DNA of 64,000 nucleotides from Flavobacterium paronense (lineage in GTDB: Bacteria > Bacteroidota > Bacteroidia > Flavobacteriales > Flavobacteriaceae): NCBI RefSeq assembly GCF_030409795.1, contig NZ_JAUFQN010000019.1, forward strand, positions 3,100,001 to 3,164,000, written 5' to 3'. A model generated the notes under the pieces. It was not told where the DNA came from. It was given only the letters and a program-made list of their open reading frames with translations, and did no database searches. Shown piece after piece: positions 36,339 through 44,382 of this stretch. Positions within the stretch are counted from its first letter, which is position 1. The number at the start of each line of letters is the position of its first letter. Made by a program: the position numbers and the translations under genes.

Positions 36339-36368
36339 TTTGTCGATTAAACATTTAATTTATTTTGG
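36339..36368 (+). promoter_or_regulatory. Candidate promoter of the PID-CTERM-like miniprotein
   Basis: tttg (36339-36342), 18 bp, then tattttgg (36361-36368), a near match to TAnnTTTG. The ATG follows 31 bp later. Confidence 0.35.
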
Positions 36369-36399
36369 TAAATAGATTTTTTTTATACTTTTACGCACT

Positions 36400-36612
36400 A
36401 TGAAAATTGTCCCGAATAGACTTATTATTATTTTGGTTGTGTTTTTGTTGCAAGGAACAGCTGTTTTTGCAGATCCGGCACCACCACCACCGACAACATT
36501 GCCGCCGCCGCCGCCAGGGCTGCCATTGGACGGAGGTATATTATTATTAATACTACTTTCAATCACATACGGAATATACAAATTGAATAAATTAAAAAAA
36601 GCTTCAAACTAG
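36400..36612 (+). CDS. PID-CTERM-like small membrane protein
   Basis: This 70-residue protein has a signal peptide (about 1-24, ending AVFAD), a short proline-rich surface part (PAPPPPTTLPPPPPG), the motif LPLDGG (about 41-46), one hydrophobic segment (ILLLILLSITYGIYKL) and a Lys-rich tail (NKLKKASN). This layout matches the PID-CTERM sorting-signal proteins of Flavobacteriia; the role is unknown. Its stop codon (36610-36612) is inside the terminator hairpin. Confidence 0.75.
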   Translation: MKIVPNRLIIILVVFLLQGTAVFADPAPPPPTTLPPPPPGLPLDGGILLLILLSITYGIYKLNKLKKASN

Positions 36613-36625
36613 TTTGAAGCTTTTT
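36593..36625. terminator. Bidirectional terminator (miniprotein and riboflavin synthase)
   Basis: gcttcaaactagtttgaagc (36601-36620) is a perfect palindrome flanked by A- and T-runs. It overlaps the end of the miniprotein gene and can serve the minus-strand gene on the other side. Confidence 0.85.
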
Positions 36626-36647
36626 GATTTATAGGGTTTCTCAGTTT

Positions 36648-37238
36648 TTATTGCTTTAAAGAATGTAAACGGGCAACGTATTTTCCCACAACATCAAATT
36701 CCAGATTTACTTTAGTCCCTATTTTAAATGTATTAAAGTTGGTGTGCTCAAAAGTATAAGGTATAATCGCTACACTAAATTCGTTTATTTTAGAGTTTAC
36801 AACTGTCAAACTCACACCATTAACGGTAATAGAACCTTTTTCAATAGTAATGTTATTTAAATCACGATTGTATTCAAAGGTAAAATACCAACTACCATTA
36901 GCTTCTTCAATTGATTTGCAAATGCCAGTTTGGTCAACATGTCCCTGAACAATGTGACCATCTAATCGATCACCTAATTTCATGCCGCGTTCTAAATTGA
37001 TTAAATCGCCAACTTTCCAATCGGCTAAATTTGTCTTTTCAATGGTTTCTCTTATCGCGGTTACCGTATACTCATCATTGTTGATTGCTACTACGGTAAG
37101 ACAAACGCCATTATGAGCAACACTTTGATCAACTTTTAATTCATGAGTGATAACAGAAGAAACTGTAATATCTAGATTGTCGTTGTCTTTTTTTAAATCT
37201 TTTATTATTCCAAGGGTTTCAATTATTCCTGTAAACAT
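36648..37238 (-). CDS. ribE: Riboflavin synthase, alpha chain
   Basis: This 196-residue enzyme joins two 6,7-dimethyl-8-ribityllumazine molecules into riboflavin. It has two lumazine-binding repeats: MFTGIIETLG...SVAHNGVCLTV...GHIVQGHVDQTG (about 1-97) and a second from about 98 with ITVNGVSLTVV and a FEHTNF stretch. The length is normal. It is divergent from pdxA. Confidence 0.95.
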   Translation of the reverse strand: MFTGIIETLGIIKDLKKDNDNLDITVSSVITHELKVDQSVAHNGVCLTVVAINNDEYTVTAIRETIEKTNLADWKVGDLINLERGMKLGDRLDGHIVQGHVDQTGICKSIEEANGSWYFTFEYNRDLNNITIEKGSITVNGVSLTVVNSKINEFSVAIIPYTFEHTNFNTFKIGTKVNLEFDVVGKYVARLHSLKQ

Positions 37239-37298
37239 TATGGTTTTATTTTACTAAATTTGCACTTCAAAATTAGCAATAAATAACTAGTACTTCTT

Positions 37299-38345
37299 AT
37301 GAAAAAAGCAGAAAATATAATCGTCGGAATTTCAATTGGAGATTTAAACGGTATTGGAAGCGAAGTAGTTCTTAAAACTTTTGATGACTCAAGAATGTTA
37401 GAACTTTGCACGCCAGTAATTTTTGCAAACGTTAAAGTTATGTCTTTTATTAAAAAAGTACTAGAATTAGAAACCCCACTTCACGGAATTGACCAAATAG
37501 ATCAAATAGTTCTAGGAAAAGTAAATGTTCTCAATATATGGCGTGAAGGTGTTGATTTAAATTTTGGAACAAACGACCCAGCTATCGGAAAATATGCTAT
37601 CAAATCATTAGTTGCAGCTACAAAAGCTTTGAAAGAAAATCAAATAGATGTTCTAGTTACAGCTCCAATTAACAAATACAACATCCAATCAGAAGAATTT
37701 AAGTTTCCGGGACATACCGATTATTTAGACAAAGAGTTAGAAGGAAATGCCTTAATGCTGATGGTTCAGGATAATTTAAGGGTTGGTTTACTAACCGATC
37801 ATATTCCTGTAAATGACGTAGCAAAACATTTAACCGAAAAATTGATAGTTCAAAAAATTGAAACTGTAAAAAAGGCATTGATTCAAGATTTCGGAATCAA
37901 TAAACCAAAAATTGCCATTCTGGCATTAAATCCTCACGCCGGAGACAATGGTGTAATTGGTAAAGAAGACGATGAGATAGTTAAACCTGCAATAAAAAAA
38001 CTTTTTGAAAAAGGAACACTTGTTTTTGGGCCTTTTGCCGCGGATGGTTTTTTTGGTAGCAGCCAATATGAAAAATATGATGCTGTTATCGCAACTTATC
38101 ACGACCAAGGATTAATTCCGTTTAAGACTTTGTCTTTTGGAGGAGGTGTAAATTATACTGCTGGTTTAAATAAAATCAGAACTTCTCCTGATCACGGAAC
38201 AGCTTATGAAATAGCCGGAAAAGGAATTGCTGATTATAATTCGTTTAAAGAAGCTGTTTATACGGCTATTGATATTTACAATTCGAGAAATCAATACCTG
38301 GAAATCAGCAAAAATCCAATGAAAACAAAAGAAAAACAGTTATAA
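37299..38345 (+). CDS. pdxA: 4-hydroxythreonine-4-phosphate dehydrogenase
   Basis: This 348-residue enzyme of vitamin B6 synthesis oxidises 4-phospho-hydroxy-threonine. The family pattern is clear: GISIGDLNGIGSEV at the start, TAPINKYNI, FPGHTDYLDKE, LNPHAGDNGVIGKED, ATYHDQGLIPFK and GGGVNYTAGLNKIRTSPDHGTA in the C-terminal half, including the metal-binding His residues. A perfect TAnnTTTG (37255-37262) lies upstream. It is 84 bp from the next gene. Confidence 0.95.
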   Translation: MKKAENIIVGISIGDLNGIGSEVVLKTFDDSRMLELCTPVIFANVKVMSFIKKVLELETPLHGIDQIDQIVLGKVNVLNIWREGVDLNFGTNDPAIGKYAIKSLVAATKALKENQIDVLVTAPINKYNIQSEEFKFPGHTDYLDKELEGNALMLMVQDNLRVGLLTDHIPVNDVAKHLTEKLIVQKIETVKKALIQDFGINKPKIAILALNPHAGDNGVIGKEDDEIVKPAIKKLFEKGTLVFGPFAADGFFGSSQYEKYDAVIATYHDQGLIPFKTLSFGGGVNYTAGLNKIRTSPDHGTAYEIAGKGIADYNSFKEAVYTAIDIYNSRNQYLEISKNPMKTKEKQL

Positions 38346-38367
38346 ACAAAAAAATGTTTATAACGCT

Positions 38368-38396
38368 TTTGAAATTGCAATAATTTTATATCTTTG
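38368..38396 (+). promoter_or_regulatory. Promoter of the DUF177-rpmF-fabH-acc operon
   Basis: tttg (38368-38371), 17 bp, then tatctttg (38389-38396), an exact TAnnTTTG. The first ATG of the operon follows at 38430. Confidence 0.6.
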
Positions 38397-38429
38397 CACT
38401 CCCGATTTGGGGTTCAAATTGTTGTTTAG

Positions 38430-38969
38430 ATGAAAAGTACGAATGAATATTTAATTCCTTTTATAGGATTAAAAATAGGAAAGCATCAGTTTGAATATAA
38501 TATTGAAAAAAAGTTCTTTGACGAATTTAGTTTTGATGAATTTGAAAACTGTGCTGTAAAGGTAAAAGTTGTTTTAGAAAAAAAAGCAACAATGCTGGAA
38601 GTCAGTTTTATACACAAAGGAACCGTTAACGTTCCTTGTGATTTAACAGGAGAACAATTTGATTTGCCTATTAAAGGAAAAATTAAATTAGTAGTTCAGT
38701 TTGGTGACGAATTCAACAATGATAATGATGAATTGCTAATTTTGCCTCACGGTGAACATCAAATAGATTTGGCACAATATATTTATGAAATGATTGTACT
38801 TTCTATTCCTCAAAAAAGAGTCCATCCAGGAGTTAAAGATGGTACTTTGCAGACAGAAGCATTGAAAAAATTAAATGAATTACAAGTTAAAGACGAAGAA
38901 GTAATAAAAAAAGAAGAAGAAATTGACCCTCGTTGGGACAAATTAAAACAACTATTAACGGATAAATAA
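38430..38969 (+). CDS. DUF177 (YceD-type) protein
   Basis: This 179-residue protein belongs to the DUF177/YceD group, nearly always found next to rpmF. The YceD pattern is present: NVPCDLTGEQFDLPIKG in the middle and HQIDLAQYIYEMIVLSIPQK near 110-130. In plants and bacteria the group is linked to 23S rRNA maturation, though the exact act is unclear. It is the first gene of an operon and is 9 bp from rpmF. Confidence 0.9.
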   Translation: MKSTNEYLIPFIGLKIGKHQFEYNIEKKFFDEFSFDEFENCAVKVKVVLEKKATMLEVSFIHKGTVNVPCDLTGEQFDLPIKGKIKLVVQFGDEFNNDNDELLILPHGEHQIDLAQYIYEMIVLSIPQKRVHPGVKDGTLQTEALKKLNELQVKDEEVIKKEEEIDPRWDKLKQLLTDK

Positions 38970-38978
38970 TATAGTAAA

Positions 38979-39173
38979 ATGGCACATCCTAAGAGAAAAA
39001 TCTCGAAAACAAGAAGAGACAAAAGAAGAACTCATTATAAAGCAACTGTTGCTCAAATTGCAACTTGTCCAATAACTGGAGAAGCGCATTTATACCACAG
39101 AGCTTACTGGCATGAAGGGAAAATGTATTACAGAGGACAAGTAGTTATTGATAAATCAGTAGCTGTTGCTTAA
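38979..39173 (+). CDS. rpmF: Ribosomal protein L32
   Basis: This 64-residue protein starts [20 protein letters not shown], which is diagnostic for L32 of the large ribosomal subunit. Only one Cys (ATCPITG) is present, so the zinc site of some L32 forms is absent. It lies between DUF177 and fabH, the classic order. Confidence 0.95.
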   Translation: MAHPKRKISKTRRDKRRTHYKATVAQIATCPITGEAHLYHRAYWHEGKMYYRGQVVIDKSVAVA

Positions 39174-39193
39174 GTAAAGTTTTTTACAAGACT

Positions 39194-39220
39194 AACTCTC
39201 ACTTTGTGGGAGTTTTTTGT
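39194..39220 (+). terminator. Terminator or attenuator between rpmF and fabH
   Basis: aactctcac (39194-39202) pairs with gtgggagtt (39206-39214), followed by a T-run. It may lower transcription into fabH. Confidence 0.7.
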
Positions 39221-39329
39221 TTTTAAGAAATTTTACAAATATACCATCCCAAATATCTTAGGTATAATTATTTTTTGTAATTTCAACAACTTTTCAAATT
39301 TAAAAAATGAAAAGAAAAACATCCAATTT

Positions 39330-40328
39330 ATGAATAAAATTACAGCCGCAATAACAGCAGTTGGAGCTTATGTCCCAGAATTTGTACTCTCTAATCAAGT
39401 GCTGGAATCAATGGTTGAAACCAATGATGAATGGATTACTTCCCGAACAGGAATCAAAGAAAGAAGACTTTTAAAAGAAAAAGGAAAAGGAACTTCTTTC
39501 ATGGCAATTAAAGCTGCGCAAGATTTAATTTCAAAATCCAAAATTAACCCCGAAGAAATAGATTTGGTCATTATGGCAACAGCTACCCCTGACATGCCTG
39601 TGGCAGCAACCGGAGTCTATGTTGCAACACAAATAGGTGCCGTTAATGCTTTTGCTTACGATTTGCAAGCAGCCTGTTCAAGCTTTTTGTACGGAATGTC
39701 AAATGCGGCAGCTTATATTGAATCGGGCAGATATAAAAAAGTACTCTTAATAGGAGCAGATAAAATGTCTTCTATTATTGACTATACTGATAGAGCAACC
39801 TGCATAATCTTTGGAGATGGTGCTGGTGCAGTCTTATTTGAACCTAATTTTGAAGGCCTAGGTTTGCAAGACGAAATCCTAAAAAGTGATGGCATCGGTA
39901 GAGAATATCTAAAAATTGATGCTGGTGGTTCAATCCTTCCCCCATCTAAAGAAACAGTTGAGAATGGACAACATTTTGTTTTTCAGGATGGGAAAACTGT
40001 TTTCAAATATGCTGTCTCAGGAATGGCCGACGTGAGCGAAAAGATTATGGAGCGTAATAATTTAACTAAAGATGATGTGAATTGGTTAATTGCGCATCAG
40101 GCTAATAAAAGAATTATTGATGCTACATCAAGTAGAATGGGACTTGATGAAGACAAAGTACTAATAAATATACACCGATACGGAAATACAACTTCAGCAA
40201 CATTACCCTTGCTTTTAAGTGATTTTGAAGACAAATTTAAAAAGGGAGATAATTTAATTTTTGCTGCATTTGGTGGCGGATTCACTTGGGGTTCTATTTA
40301 TTTAAAATGGGCATACAACAAACAATAA
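39330..40328 (+). CDS. fabH: 3-oxoacyl-ACP synthase III (FabH)
   Basis: This 332-residue enzyme starts fatty-acid synthesis by condensing acetyl-CoA with malonyl-ACP. The catalytic triad is complete: Cys116 (AACSSFL), His256 (AHQANKR) and Asn286 (GNTTSA). The frame is open upstream to 39204, but MNKITAAITAVGAYVPEF at 39330 is the usual start. It is followed by accB and accC. Confidence 0.95.
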   Translation: MNKITAAITAVGAYVPEFVLSNQVLESMVETNDEWITSRTGIKERRLLKEKGKGTSFMAIKAAQDLISKSKINPEEIDLVIMATATPDMPVAATGVYVATQIGAVNAFAYDLQAACSSFLYGMSNAAAYIESGRYKKVLLIGADKMSSIIDYTDRATCIIFGDGAGAVLFEPNFEGLGLQDEILKSDGIGREYLKIDAGGSILPPSKETVENGQHFVFQDGKTVFKYAVSGMADVSEKIMERNNLTKDDVNWLIAHQANKRIIDATSSRMGLDEDKVLINIHRYGNTTSATLPLLLSDFEDKFKKGDNLIFAAFGGGFTWGSIYLKWAYNKQ

Positions 40329-40356
40329 ACTAAACTAATTCTAAAAACAACTAATC

Positions 40357-40839
40357 ATGGATTTAAAAGAAATTCAAAACCTAATCAAATTTGTATCCAA
40401 TTCTGGAGTTGCAGAAGTAAAGTTAGAAACTGGTGATATAAAAATTACTATTAGGACTACATTAGAAGGAAATTCACCTGATATTACTTATGTACAACAA
40501 GCACCAATGCAACAACCAATGGCTGCAGTTGCTCCTCAAGTTCCATTAGCGGTTTCAACTGCTGCACCTGTTGCCGCAGCTACAGATGAAAATTCAAAAT
40601 ATATTACTATAAAATCTCCAATGATTGGAACATTCTACCGCAAACCATCTCCAGACAAACCAATGTTTGTAGAAGTAGGAAGCTCAATTAATAAAGGTGA
40701 TGTTCTTTGTGTAGTGGAAGCTATGAAGCTATTCAACGAAATCGAAGCCGAAATTTCCGGAAAAATTGTTAAAATTTTAGTTGACGATATGTCACCAGTG
40801 GAATTCGATCAACCATTATTTTTAGTTGACCCATCATAA
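40357..40839 (+). CDS. accB: Biotin carboxyl carrier protein of acetyl-CoA carboxylase
   Basis: This 160-residue protein carries biotin for acetyl-CoA carboxylase. The biotinylated lysine is Lys124 in EAMKLF. The N-terminal part (1-35) is the conserved interaction region and is followed by an Ala/Pro/Gln-rich linker (48-76), then the biotinyl domain (82-160). It lies 28 bp after fabH and upstream of accC. Confidence 0.97.
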   Translation: MDLKEIQNLIKFVSNSGVAEVKLETGDIKITIRTTLEGNSPDITYVQQAPMQQPMAAVAPQVPLAVSTAAPVAAATDENSKYITIKSPMIGTFYRKPSPDKPMFVEVGSSINKGDVLCVVEAMKLFNEIEAEISGKIVKILVDDMSPVEFDQPLFLVDPS

Positions 40840-40906
40840 TTTAGATTATTAGATTATTAGATTACTGATTATTAGGCTTTTTAAAACTACTAATAATACA
40901 ATACAA

Positions 40907-40934
40907 GAGCGTCGACGAACTGGCGAAGCAATCT
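40907..40934 (+). repeat. Interspersed repeat fragment gagcgtcgacgaactggcga
   Basis: It reads gagcgtcgacgaactggcga followed by agcaatct and lies in the accB-accC gap. It resembles three stretches inside the gene at 57643-58560 (57892, 58108, 58255). The rest of the gap holds simple repeats of ttagattat and of caatccaa. Confidence 0.65.
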
Positions 40935-40977
40935 AACAATCCAACAATCCAATTGTCCAACAATCTAATCTAAAAAG

Positions 40978-42324
40978 ATGTTTAAAAAAATACTAATTGC
41001 CAATAGAGGAGAAATTGCACTTCGTGTAATCAGAACCTGTCGTGAAATGGGCATCAAGACGGTAGCGGTTTATTCAACTGCTGACGCCGAAAGTTTACAC
41101 GTAAAATTTGCAGATGAAGCCGTTTGTATTGGTCCTCCGCCAAGTAATTTATCTTATCTAAAAATGTCCAATATTATTGCAGCTGCAGAAATTACTAATG
41201 CTGATGCAATTCACCCAGGATATGGTTTTCTTTCTGAAAACGCTAAATTTTCTAAAATTTGTCAAGAACATGGGATCAAATTTATTGGTGCTTCGCCTGA
41301 AATGATTGATAGAATGGGAGATAAAGCTTCGGCAAAAGCGACTATGAAAGCGGCTGGAGTTCCATGTGTTCCTGGTTCTGAAGGATTACTAGAGTCTTAT
41401 GAACAAGCTTTAGAATTGTCTAAAGGAATGGGATTCCCAGTTATGCTAAAAGCAACTGCCGGTGGTGGTGGAAAAGGAATGCGCGCCGTTTGGAAAGAAG
41501 AAGATTTGCTAAAAGCATGGGAAAGTGCCCGTCAGGAATCAGCAGCAGCATTTGGAAATGACGGAATGTATCTAGAGAAATTGATCGAAGAACCAAGACA
41601 TATCGAAATACAAGTGGTTGGTGATTCCTACGGAAAAGCATGTCATTTATCCGAAAGAGATTGCTCTGTTCAACGTCGTCACCAAAAATTAACAGAAGAA
41701 ACACCTTCGCCATTTATGACTGACGAATTACGTCATAAAATGGGCGAAGCGGCTGTAAAAGCGGCCGAGTTTATAAAATACGAAGGAGCCGGTACTGTAG
41801 AGTTCTTGGTAGACAAGCATAGAAATTTCTATTTTATGGAAATGAATACGCGTATACAAGTAGAGCATCCAATTACAGAACAGGTTATCGATTATGATTT
41901 GATTCGGGAACAGATATTAGTCGCTGCAGGTGTGCCAATTTCTGGTAAAAATTATTTACCACAATTGCATGCTATTGAATGCCGAATTAATGCTGAAGAT
42001 CCGTATAATGATTTTAGACCTTCACCAGGAAAAATCACGGTTTTACATGCTCCGGGTGGACATGGAGTTCGTCTTGATACGCATGTTTATGCAGGTTATA
42101 CCATTCCGCCAAACTATGATTCGATGATTGCTAAGTTGATTACAACAGCGCAAACCAGAGAAGAAGCTATCAATAAGATGAAACGAGCTTTAGATGAATT
42201 TGTTATCGAAGGAATAAAAACAACTATTCCATTTCACAGACAACTAATGGAAGAACCAGATTATGTAGCAGGAAATTATACTACAGCATTTATGGATACT
42301 TTTAAAATGAACGATCCGGAATAA
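40978..42324 (+). CDS. accC: Biotin carboxylase subunit of acetyl-CoA carboxylase
   Basis: This 448-residue ATP-grasp enzyme carboxylates biotin on AccB. The start [19 protein letters not shown], the ATP loop [12 protein letters not shown] (about 159-170), the [15 protein letters not shown] stretch (about 222-236), the active [11 protein letters not shown] (about 288-298) and ECRINAEDP are all present. It ends the operon and is followed by a bidirectional terminator. Confidence 0.97.
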   Translation: MFKKILIANRGEIALRVIRTCREMGIKTVAVYSTADAESLHVKFADEAVCIGPPPSNLSYLKMSNIIAAAEITNADAIHPGYGFLSENAKFSKICQEHGIKFIGASPEMIDRMGDKASAKATMKAAGVPCVPGSEGLLESYEQALELSKGMGFPVMLKATAGGGGKGMRAVWKEEDLLKAWESARQESAAAFGNDGMYLEKLIEEPRHIEIQVVGDSYGKACHLSERDCSVQRRHQKLTEETPSPFMTDELRHKMGEAAVKAAEFIKYEGAGTVEFLVDKHRNFYFMEMNTRIQVEHPITEQVIDYDLIREQILVAAGVPISGKNYLPQLHAIECRINAEDPYNDFRPSPGKITVLHAPGGHGVRLDTHVYAGYTIPPNYDSMIAKLITTAQTREEAINKMKRALDEFVIEGIKTTIPFHRQLMEEPDYVAGNYTTAFMDTFKMNDPE

Positions 42325-42327
42325 ATA

Positions 42328-42360
42328 AAAAACCCAACTTGAAAAAGTTGGGTTTTTGTT
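42328..42360. terminator. Bidirectional terminator after accC and the S9 peptidase
   Basis: aaaaacccaactt and aagttgggttttt form a 13-bp perfect stem with a short A-rich loop. Confidence 0.88.
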
Positions 42361-42377
42361 TTTTATGTCAATAAGTT

Positions 42378-44288
42378 TTACAACGTTTCTTTCAACCATT
42401 TGTAAAATTCGCGTTGCCAAACGATTCCATTTTGAGGTTTTAAAACCCAGTGGTTTTCTTCTGGTAAATAAAGGAAACGACTTTTTATTCCACGAAGTTG
42501 TGCCGCCTGAAATGCTTCTTGTCCTTGACCAATGGGCACACGGTAATCTTTTCCTCCTTGAACGATCAGAATAGGGGTATTCCATTTGTCAACGTAGTTT
42601 ATAGGGTTGAATTGGTTGTACGCTTTCTGAGCAACCGCATTACTTTTATCCCAATAAGGCCCACCAAAATCCCAGTTGTTGAAGAATACTTCTTCTGTTG
42701 TTCCGAACATACTTTGTGTATTGAAAACGCCATCATGAGCTATAAATGTCTTGAAACGGTTGTTGTGAATTCCAGCCAAGTAAAAAACGGAATAACCACC
42801 ATAACTAGCCCCAACACAGCCTAAACGCGCTTTGTCTACATAACTTTCTTTCGACACATCATCAATAGCTGATAGATAATCATCCATTACTTGTCCGCCC
42901 CAATCTTTAGAGATTTGTTCGTTCCATGCTTGGCCGTGACCATACATACCTCTTCTGTTTGGTGCTACGACAACATATCCTTGCGATGCCATTAATGAAA
43001 AATTCCAACGGAAAGAATAAAACTGTGTTAATGGAGATTGTGGTCCGCCTTGACAATAAAGTAACGTTGGATATTTTTTAGTCTTATCAAAATTTGGAGG
43101 AAGAATTACCCATACCAACATTTTTTTGCCATCAGTTGTTGTTACATATCTTCTTTCATATTTTGGTAAAGCCAATTTTGAATAGGTTTCGTCATTGATT
43201 TTGGTCAATTGTGTAAACGTTTTTTTCTTAAGGTTATAAGAATAAATTTCGGCCGCATGGTTCATGTCTTCTCTTGAAACGATGATGCTATCACCGTATA
43301 AATCTACAATGCCATGTATATCAAAATCTCCGGTAGTAACTTGTTTTACTGTCACAGCAATTTTGGTCAAACCAGGGAAATTTACTTCAAATAATTGTAA
43401 AGTTCCATCAACTGCTGCTGTAAAATAGATTTTTTTACCATCAACATTCCATTTAAAACTCTCAACAGAACCATCCCAATTGGCAGTCAAATTCATGCTC
43501 ATGCCTTTGAAACTAACAATAATGTCGTTTTTATCTGCTTCGTAACCATCGCGCTTCATTTGCAACCAAGTCAAATCCCCATTTGGAGAAAAGGCCGGAT
43601 TAGTATCATAACCAAGATTGTTTTCAGTTAAATTTTTGGTGGTTTTTGTTTCAATATTGAATTCATACAAATCCGTATTGGTAGACATTGCATACTCGGT
43701 TCCGAATTTCTTTTTGGAAACATAGATAATGCTCTTACTATCTGGTGTCCAAATATAATCTTCGTCTCCACCAAAAGGTTTTTGCGGCGAATCATAGGGT
43801 TCCCCTTTCATGATGTCAAACGGAGTTACTTTGCTTCCTTTATTTAGAGCAAAAAACACATGATTGTGGGTTCCGTTATTCCAAGTATCCCAATGACGAT
43901 AATCCAATCCGTCATAAATTTGTGCTTCTGATTTGTCTAATTCTGGATAAAAATCTTTCCCTAAAACATTTTCAGTTTTAACTTCTTGTGTTGATAAAAT
44001 ATATTTTCCATCTGGAGAAACATTTTTGTCTGTTAGTAACTCTTTTGTTTGCTCTTCTTGAACTTCCACAGAATTACCACCAGTAACTGGGATAGTATAA
44101 AATTTAGAATTGGATTTGTTTTCCGCTACTACTGGTGTAGATACTTTATAGACAATTGACTTTTTGTCTTTAGAAATTCCAAGGGCTGAAACTCGGCCTA
44201 ATTTCCATAAAGTTTCGGGAGATAGAAGTTGTTGCGCTGATGCGGAAAGGCTCATAATGCTAACGATTAAAAAAAGGATTCTGTTCAT
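42378..44288 (-). CDS. S9 family peptidase (prolyl oligopeptidase type), secreted
   Basis: This 636-residue exported peptidase has a signal peptide (residues 1-19, ending LSASAQ). The N-terminal half is a beta-propeller of WD/TolB type (SPDGKYILSTQEV, WTPDSKSIIYVSKK). The C-terminal half is a hydrolase: GASYGGYS with the nucleophile Ser, GGKDYRVPIGQ with the Asp, and EENHWVLKP with the His. It is of the acylaminoacyl-peptidase / dipeptidyl peptidase type. The frame is open upstream to 44324, but MNRILFLIVSI at 44288 starts the signal peptide. Confidence 0.93.
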   Translation of the reverse strand: MNRILFLIVSIMSLSASAQQLLSPETLWKLGRVSALGISKDKKSIVYKVSTPVVAENKSNSKFYTIPVTGGNSVEVQEEQTKELLTDKNVSPDGKYILSTQEVKTENVLGKDFYPELDKSEAQIYDGLDYRHWDTWNNGTHNHVFFALNKGSKVTPFDIMKGEPYDSPQKPFGGDEDYIWTPDSKSIIYVSKKKFGTEYAMSTNTDLYEFNIETKTTKNLTENNLGYDTNPAFSPNGDLTWLQMKRDGYEADKNDIIVSFKGMSMNLTANWDGSVESFKWNVDGKKIYFTAAVDGTLQLFEVNFPGLTKIAVTVKQVTTGDFDIHGIVDLYGDSIIVSREDMNHAAEIYSYNLKKKTFTQLTKINDETYSKLALPKYERRYVTTTDGKKMLVWVILPPNFDKTKKYPTLLYCQGGPQSPLTQFYSFRWNFSLMASQGYVVVAPNRRGMYGHGQAWNEQISKDWGGQVMDDYLSAIDDVSKESYVDKARLGCVGASYGGYSVFYLAGIHNNRFKTFIAHDGVFNTQSMFGTTEEVFFNNWDFGGPYWDKSNAVAQKAYNQFNPINYVDKWNTPILIVQGGKDYRVPIGQGQEAFQAAQLRGIKSRFLYLPEENHWVLKPQNGIVWQREFYKWLKETL

Positions 44289-44329
44289 TTTATAGCTAAT
44301 TTTTTGAAAGGCTAAAAGTAGCAAAATTA

Positions 44330-44372
44330 ATTCAAAAAAAAAGCCACACTTTTCAGTATGGCTTTGTCTTTT
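44330..44372 (-). terminator. Terminator of the T9SS metallopeptidase gene
   Basis: On the minus strand agccatact and gtgtggct pair around a short loop, with a T-run of nine after it. Confidence 0.75.
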
Positions 44373-44382
44373 TTATAAAAAA

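Noticed and set aside
36360..36581. Minus-strand Gly-rich ORF opposite the miniprotein
   Set aside because: It is the antisense of the proline run; the plus-strand frame has a signal peptide, promoter match and terminator.
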